From Sepiola atlantica (taxonomy: Eukaryota; Mollusca; Cephalopoda; Sepiida; Sepiolidae): a stretch of 64,000 nucleotides of DNA. Position 1 is the first letter of the stretch. Each line of letters opens with the position of its first letter. The position numbers were made by a program, and so were the translations under genes. Below the pieces are notes generated by a model. It was not told the origin of the DNA and made no database searches. It saw nothing but the letters and a program-made list of their open reading frames with translations. Positions 58,639 through 64,000 of this stretch are shown here, piece by piece. The stretch lies in the NCBI GenBank assembly GCA_963556195.1, contig OY744519.1, positions 38,216,301 to 38,280,300 on the forward strand. Reading direction: 5' to 3'.

Positions 58639-58744
58639 CCTAACTCTACTTACGTATCGAGCACTGTTGAAGTATATACTGAACATTGATACATAACAAA
58701 TATATCCCCTCATAAAATGTTATGTTGATGCATGAAATATTAAT

Positions 58745-58747
<3 letters not shown>

Positions 58748-58798
<51 letters not shown>
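58748..58798. repeat. (TA)n array
   Basis: About 25 units, between PLE-C and the next inverted repeat. Confidence 0.95.
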
Positions 58799-58801
<3 letters not shown>

Positions 58802-58887
58802 GAAGAGAAGGATGAAGGTAATCCGACGTGATGGTAAAATGAAAAAGGAAAACCAAAAACTGGATGTTTTTTATGTGTACATCAACG

Positions 58888-58916
58888 TTTCGTCTTTATT
58901 TATAAGACTTCATCAG
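58888..58916 (-). ncRNA. Hammerhead ribozyme-like motif, left arm copy
   Basis: Exact inverted copy of the motif at 59493-59521. The two copies point outward from the centre. Confidence 0.5.
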
Positions 58917-59488
58917 GATGATGATATAGGGAAAAGATATCATGCAAGCACAGATACATGTAGGGTAGACATGTTGGGAAGAAAAAAAACACCCTATCAC
59001 GACAAATCCTCCCTCTTCCCCCTCTCATCTATTTTCTCCCATACCTCTTCTTAAATTCCCTCATTTTCTCCAAACACTCTCTAAGACCATAACTTTCGCC
59101 CATCCACCAAAATCACAGCCCCCCCCTCCCTCTCTACTCATCCCCATTTTCCCTGCATACACCCCCACACACAAACATTCCAACTCACTCTTCCCCTTCA
59201 ATCTCGACCACAGCCATCTGGTCAAACACCCCCTCCCCCTCTTCCTCCAATCTCTCTCTGCCATCCATTTTACCCCTGCTCATCCCCCACCTCTTTCTCT
59301 CATCGCCAGCCACAGTAGTCCTTGCTCCCTCCACCCTTCCCCTTTTTTCTCCCACTCATTTTCATTCTCTAACAAGTACGGACGTCCAGCAAGACGCTGC
59401 CATTATTTTTCATTTTATTTTATTTTTCTTCCCAACATGTCTACCCTACATGTATCTGTGCTTGCATGATATCTTTTCCCTATATCAT

Positions 59489-59529
59489 CATCCTGATGAA
59501 GTCTTATAAATAAAGACGAAACGTTGATG
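59489..59529 (+). ncRNA. Hammerhead ribozyme-like motif, right arm copy
   Basis: In order: CATC (stem I, 59489-59492), CTGATGA (59493-59499), A, GTCTT-ATAAATA-AAGAC (5-bp stem II, 59501-59517), GAA, ACGT (self-complementary, minimal stem III), T, GATG (stem I partner). GTT would be the NUH cleavage triplet. Short or dimer-type stem III is known for hammerheads in Penelope-like elements. The one departure from consensus is the extra A between CTGATGA and stem II; it also occurs at 56.46 kb. Confidence 0.55.
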
Positions 59530-59578
59530 TACACATAAAAAACATCCAGTTTTTGGTTTTCCTTTTTCATTTTACCAT

Positions 59579-60829
59579 ATATATATATATATATGAGCTA
59601 TTACTTTCTTGAATGATAATGCAAAATTTGACTTATGCATTTCTTGTTTCGTCTATAGTAAACCTTCATATTTTCTATAGGCTTTATATTTGTAATGCTC
59701 GTTGTGTCGTGCTATGAGTACTATGTCGGCTCATCAGTCCTGTTAAACGTATCGACTATTTTATTTAGACCTAATCAAAAACGGCACGTTTTTTTATTCT
59801 TTGATAACAGTTACACAGGTTGACATTCAGATGGTATAGCTTCATCTTTTCGTTTAAAGAGGATGAGTTATTTTTTAAGCATGATACGGTGACAGTATGT
59901 TCTGTCGCGCAAAAATAGTATTTCTTTGTAGTATGTCTGTCATTTTTGTCTTTGTATCATGCAGCGTCAAGTGCGTCACTTCTGAGTGAAATACGTATGG
60001 GCCAAACCTTCTAGCATACTGTTTTCTTTTTCAATTAAATGTTGTGTTTAAGTGGTCTGAACTATTTTACCATGGATCTTGCTATATTAACGCCCATAAT
60101 AGTAAGAATGTGATCATTTTCGCATTGTTTTATATTGAAGGAAGTATGGAAAAAATAGCATGTTGATAATACATAATGAATAACAAATGCGGGTTCGAAC
60201 TCTTTCTTCAACTTGACTTTAGACCGAAAATAAGTATGAAGTGCCTGTAAGGCACCGCTCGAATTTAGGAGAGGGGTGTGTACCTATACATAGCGATTTA
60301 CTGACACATTTATTTTACATGAAATTAAATGTTTTCTGAAATGTTTTCTCTCGGTCAGATTTAAGTAAAGTTCCGAACTGTGAATAATTACACGACGATC
60401 ATCATGATCATCATGCAATTACCCAATCGATGATGGTCAAGGTTAAACATAGAGAGAACACTGTGGCAATGCAACTAAATTCTTTACTTCAAGTGACGTT
60501 TTGAGACAATCATAAAATCACCACGTATACTAATTGTGATTATCTTTTCATGCGGACAACAAAAATAAATTAAAACGTATAGTTCTACTTTTAGAGTCAA
60601 AACAGAGTAGGGAAACACCTACAGCCGGAGAGTACAAGAGCTGAAACGTTGTCATCATGAGAAACAATAGGTTGATTGCAGCATTCTGAAGCATGTGAAT
60701 ACTCTATAACTAATGTCTGCTTGTTTTAAGCCAACACTATAATGCCACTTCTATTAATGAACTACTGTACTGCATTTCAATTTTAAGTCAGGTTGTGAGA
60801 ATGTTTATATCCATTACCTTGTCATGATA
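59579..60829. other. Spacer after a short TA tract
   Basis: GCGGGTTCGAACTC at 60189-60202 fits a tRNA B box, but no A box is seen upstream. AGAGCTGAAACGTTGTC at 60638-60654 resembles a Penelope terminal-repeat end. Neither is enough to call. No gene. Confidence 0.45.
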
Positions 60830-60920
60830 CTATTATCCTCGTCATTCCATTCTCTTGTTATTAGTGATTAGTGTAGTATCTGTTCTTTTATTATGAGACT
60901 ATCTTTCTAACTATTTACTT
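60830..60920 (+). pseudogene. U2 snRNA-like fragment
   Basis: AGTGTAGTATCTGTTCTT (60870-60887) is an exact 18-base match to the U2 branch-recognition region. The flanks keep only loose U2 likeness (TATTATGAGACTATC after it). It is a third partial U2 relic in this window. Confidence 0.45.
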
Positions 60921-62815
60921 TCACATTAGGGTTAGAGTAGGTCAAGAGTAAATTGCCACACTGTGCTCTTGTTTTGAAAGCACAACACTCACACTTTATG
61001 TACTGGCAACAACATGCGACCGATGTGAGAACTTTATTTGCAATATATATAATTAAAATATTTTCGTTGTGAAATATTATCAGACATTACTTCAAATAAA
61101 TACTTCTTGAGAGTATACTGAACAACTAAAACGGGTGAGTAAAAAGTTGATCTTCGGTTTACCTTCAGAAGTCTCGTAAATCTTGCTTCCCTCTATTTTT
61201 CCATTCAGTCGACACATTCGATGAACAATGATAATAGTTGGTGATAATTGGTTTTACCTGAATCAGTTGTTGTTTTCATTTGGTCATATGTTTAGATTGC
61301 ACATCTTCTTATAGCATTTAACTGTGAATCAATCAGTTATACTCTAGTGATTTTCAGCCTCATGTGGTGACTCATCACAAATAAAATGTACAACATTCAT
61401 TTATTTTCTCACCTAGATAACTCGGGCAATGCTTTTAGTGTTTACAATCTAATTATAGAAACTTACTTAAGACGCAAGGGAGAAAAACAACAAGGTTACA
61501 TCTAAATAACTATTCAATTACGAAAAGTGACCTATTCCAACAAGACATTTTCAGTCAGGAATTACAGAAATCAGACTTGCCTCGGAGGATCGGTAAATCT
61601 TCGGTAATATATAGATAACCAAGGAGAATAACAGAATGTTGTTATTCTGACTTTGTATTATATCCCCGAGGACTAAAAATGATTATACTGCGATTAGAAC
61701 TTTTCTACTATGTTTCATGGTCCCGCTGTTTTAGTCAATAGTTTACAATCATGTTATGTGCACCGGCAAGTAAATGCTATTCAGGTACATCAAATAAGTA
61801 AGTTCTGTTCGTCATTGCCACAAGTCTTACGAACAACATAATATCACCAATTAAACGATATGAAATTAGTCTCTTACTGGGCGTCCGTCTGATATCGCTT
61901 TACTTAAAAGCATTATTATGTCGAACTACTTTCTCCCGAATAATGTTATTAAACATGTTTACATTATTGACTTTACTATTTCTATTACTATGGAAAAATA
62001 ATGCCAGTGATGTTTCAGTTCCGAATATTAAACACTTATTATTCGAATTATGGCGTATGTCAATTTAAATAAGTGATACACTTGTTACACCTAACGCAAC
62101 TGTATGTTTGCAGTTTACAGACACTTAGTGGTACTTTTGTGATCGATGCTCGTTATGGTAACTCCGTTTGAGTTAATATTTCTTTAACATTTAAGAAGCC
62201 CAGGATACTTATAGGAGACACACTCCTCGTTTCTCTCTTCTTATACATAATTTAAAACCCAATACATAACTGAAAAATATCAGTTTGAACACAAGGTCAA
62301 GAACAAACACAATGTTATCGTATAGCGAAATAGCCAATCTTAATAGATTCGATATTCATTAAGTTATAGTTACTGTCTGGCTGTTTGTTAACATCGTTCC
62401 TGTTTTTTATAGGAGGAACCACATAATATTGCATATTCCGAAATAAATACTTAGGTAAATACATTACATTTTGAGCAAAGTGGGTGCGATATTATCGTGG
62501 GATCTGCCGATATTGCTTGGTTCTCATGGAAATGATATTACATTTTTAATGTTGCTGTATTTGATTTACAAATTGCCAATTACAGAAACATAAATATAAC
62601 AATCCTAATATTAGGTTTACAGTTTGGAGCACCTTCAGTACGCATTGCCCTTATCCATTCCCATCATAATCCGAGTATGCATCGATGTGCTTAAAGACTA
62701 TATTTTACTGTTAATTATTTAAATACATGTTATTCTTTTTGCACTGTCGTCTCTCATCCAATCCCACTGAGTAAACTCGTAGACCATACTTTTTTTTTTA
62801 AATGCATCTAAACTG

Positions 62816-62818
<3 letters not shown>
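60921..62818. other. AT-rich spacer, nothing recognised
   Basis: No gene, RNA or repeat family recognised. Confidence 0.55.

Positions 62819-62870
<52 letters not shown>
62819..62870. repeat. (TA)n array
   Basis: About 26 units. Confidence 0.95.
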
Positions 62871-62876
<6 letters not shown>

Positions 62877-64000
62877 TCTAATTAATTCTTATTTGTGTGC
62901 ATCTAGAAAACTAGAATCTTACATTATTTAATTTTCATTCAAGGTTTTAATAGCTGACACTGTGTCATGCATGACGTTCTAAATTAATATGTATCAATAT
63001 ATACAATATAAACAAGACAACATAACATTTGCAAAAACATTAATAAAAATCAGATCATTCAGAGAAACACATTTAAAACTTGATCACTAAAAAAACAAAT
63101 TATCAGCAATGTTGATTCCTGCGTTCTCTCACTCTCTCTCTCTCTCTCCGATTCTGACAAGCTAATTTCTTTATCGAGATGAATACTTTAAGGTTGCTGT
63201 TTTCTTAGTGTATCATTCGATATGTTAAACAATACTATGATGGAATCGACTTTTATGAGTACACTAGGTTCCTGCGAGCTAAAAATTGGTAATTACGTTT
63301 TTGATAGTGATATGTGTCTAATCTACACTGGGTTCTTATTTAAAACAACAACATTAATGTATAAAGACATACATATAGCCTACATGATTAGCAAAGAAGG
63401 ACATTAATGGCTAAATTATTAAGCGAATGTAAAATGAAAAGGGTGGATTGCTTACGAAGCTATTAATAATTGGTAATATCGGTGTCGAGAAAAAGATCAA
63501 TGTAAAAAAAGTTTTAAAAGTGGGATGATAGGGGAGAAATAGAGCCCGCCTATTATCGATGTAATTGTTAACTCCCCAAAATGTTAAATAGTTAGAAGAA
63601 ACAAAGTTACTTGAGAAATTAGATCGCTTTAGAGGCATATCTTCGATATTATGATAGACTGAGTGTAGCGTAATAATCACACAGAACAAACCATCTAACA
63701 CCACTTTGTATATAGACATATTAATCCGACACTCGGACATATTTTCTACGAATATGGAGAAGACAAATCATTGATAATCCCTTCTGAGCTTCGATAATGA
63801 GATCAATTCTCTACTCCAAATACGTATTTTTAATGAGCAAAAAATTAACATAGTATATAAATTGATGCCAAACCGATAACATGTTAGTGCACACACAGTA
63901 CGTTATGTAATACTAAATCGATATAAGGTACAGTTAACTTGTCAGTGCAAACACAGCGTTTTGAGATTTGTTAAATTCCAGACGTATGGTATCAGCACTT
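62871..64000. other. AT-rich spacer to window end
   Basis: A short (TC)n tract lies at 63128-63150. The 109-codon minus frame at 63411-63740 is the longest unexplained one here. It is rich in F, I, N, S and P and has no domain I can name. I treat it as chance. Confidence 0.5.

Larger units (their letters stand above)
58831..59578. mobile_element. Inverted-repeat element (PLE-D type) with 156-bp identical arms
   Basis: The arms 58831-58986 and 59423-59578 are inverted and, as far as I can read, identical. Each contains one hammerhead-like motif. The 436-bp centre is strikingly pyrimidine-rich on the plus strand (CCCTCC, CTCTCTCT) with a short mixed segment (GTACGGACGTCCAGCAAGAC) before the right arm. 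There is no protein coding. It resembles a Penelope-type element reduced to two terminal repeats around non-coding DNA, or a related non-autonomous retroelement. TA tracts lie 33 bp before the left arm and directly after the right arm. Confidence 0.8.

Noticed and set aside
60189..60202. tRNA gene suggested by GCGGGTTCGAACTC
   Set aside because: A B-box-like word without an A box or clover-leaf stems. At most a SINE fragment.
60638..60654. AGAGCTGAAACGTTG as a PLE terminal phrase
   Set aside because: Isolated phrase with no arms, core or coding around it.
63411..63740. 109-codon minus-strand ORF
   Set aside because: Composition typical of AT-rich non-coding DNA, with no domain and no splice or start context.
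1..64000. CRISPR array, prokaryotic operons, phage or viral genome segments
   Set aside because: No regular short direct repeats with unique spacers, no dense coding and no viral structural or replication genes were seen.

Overview
This window looks like AT-rich, repeat-laden non-coding DNA from an animal nuclear genome. A mollusc, and within molluscs a cephalopod such as an octopus, is my best guess. That guess is inference from overall character: very many long (TA)n arrays, tRNA-like SINE material, GIY-YIG Penelope-like elements and a core-repeat element resembling the bivalve 'pearl' type. There is no operon layout, no dense coding and no bacterial signal. I recognise no intact host gene. 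Almost everything identifiable is a relic of a mobile element, a foldback structure or a simple-sequence array.

Layout. 0-5 kb: trinucleotide arrays, two facing copies of a dispersed repeat (third copy near 11.7 kb), and a GC-rich insert that begins with a U2 snRNA-like segment. 5-12 kb: a decayed LINE 3' end, a duplicated short repeat and TA arrays. 12.9-13.5 kb: a three-unit core-repeat element ending in a perfect GC-rich hairpin. 15-23 kb: tRNA-like fragments, a pair of direct repeats of about 1 kb, and a short foldback element. 23-26 kb: a small ORF and a non-autonomous mariner-like element with terminal inverted repeats and a transposase stub. 28.6-29.4 kb and 34.2-35.0 kb: two LINE relics of different types. 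35.4-38.1 kb: a Penelope-like element (PLE) with two identical inverted terminal repeats, followed by a foldback carrying a hammerhead-like core. 42.6-43.5 kb: two foldbacks between TA arrays. 45-52 kb: a LINE relic, a tandem array of about 515 bp, a second PLE relic and an RTE-like LINE relic. 52.2-52.9 kb: a tandem duplication of a tRNA-headed repeat. 55.3-59.6 kb: a LINE relic, a U2 relic, a hammerhead-like motif, a PLE relic with readable RT tail and GIY-YIG domain, and a 156-bp inverted repeat carrying hammerhead-like motifs. 59.6-64 kb: mostly unrecognised sequence.

How the parts relate. The PLE relics share one architecture: an inverted terminal repeat (pLTR), a 5'-truncated reverse transcriptase/GIY-YIG reading frame, then the second pLTR. 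Hammerhead-like motifs lie in or near such repeats. Two of them (about 56.46 and 59.5 kb) have the same fold with different stem sequences, which is the most interesting signal here. Four LINE relics appear to come from one jockey/CR1-like group, and two others belong to different clades. All motif and homology statements come from reading the sequence and remembered family features. No alignment or folding program was run.
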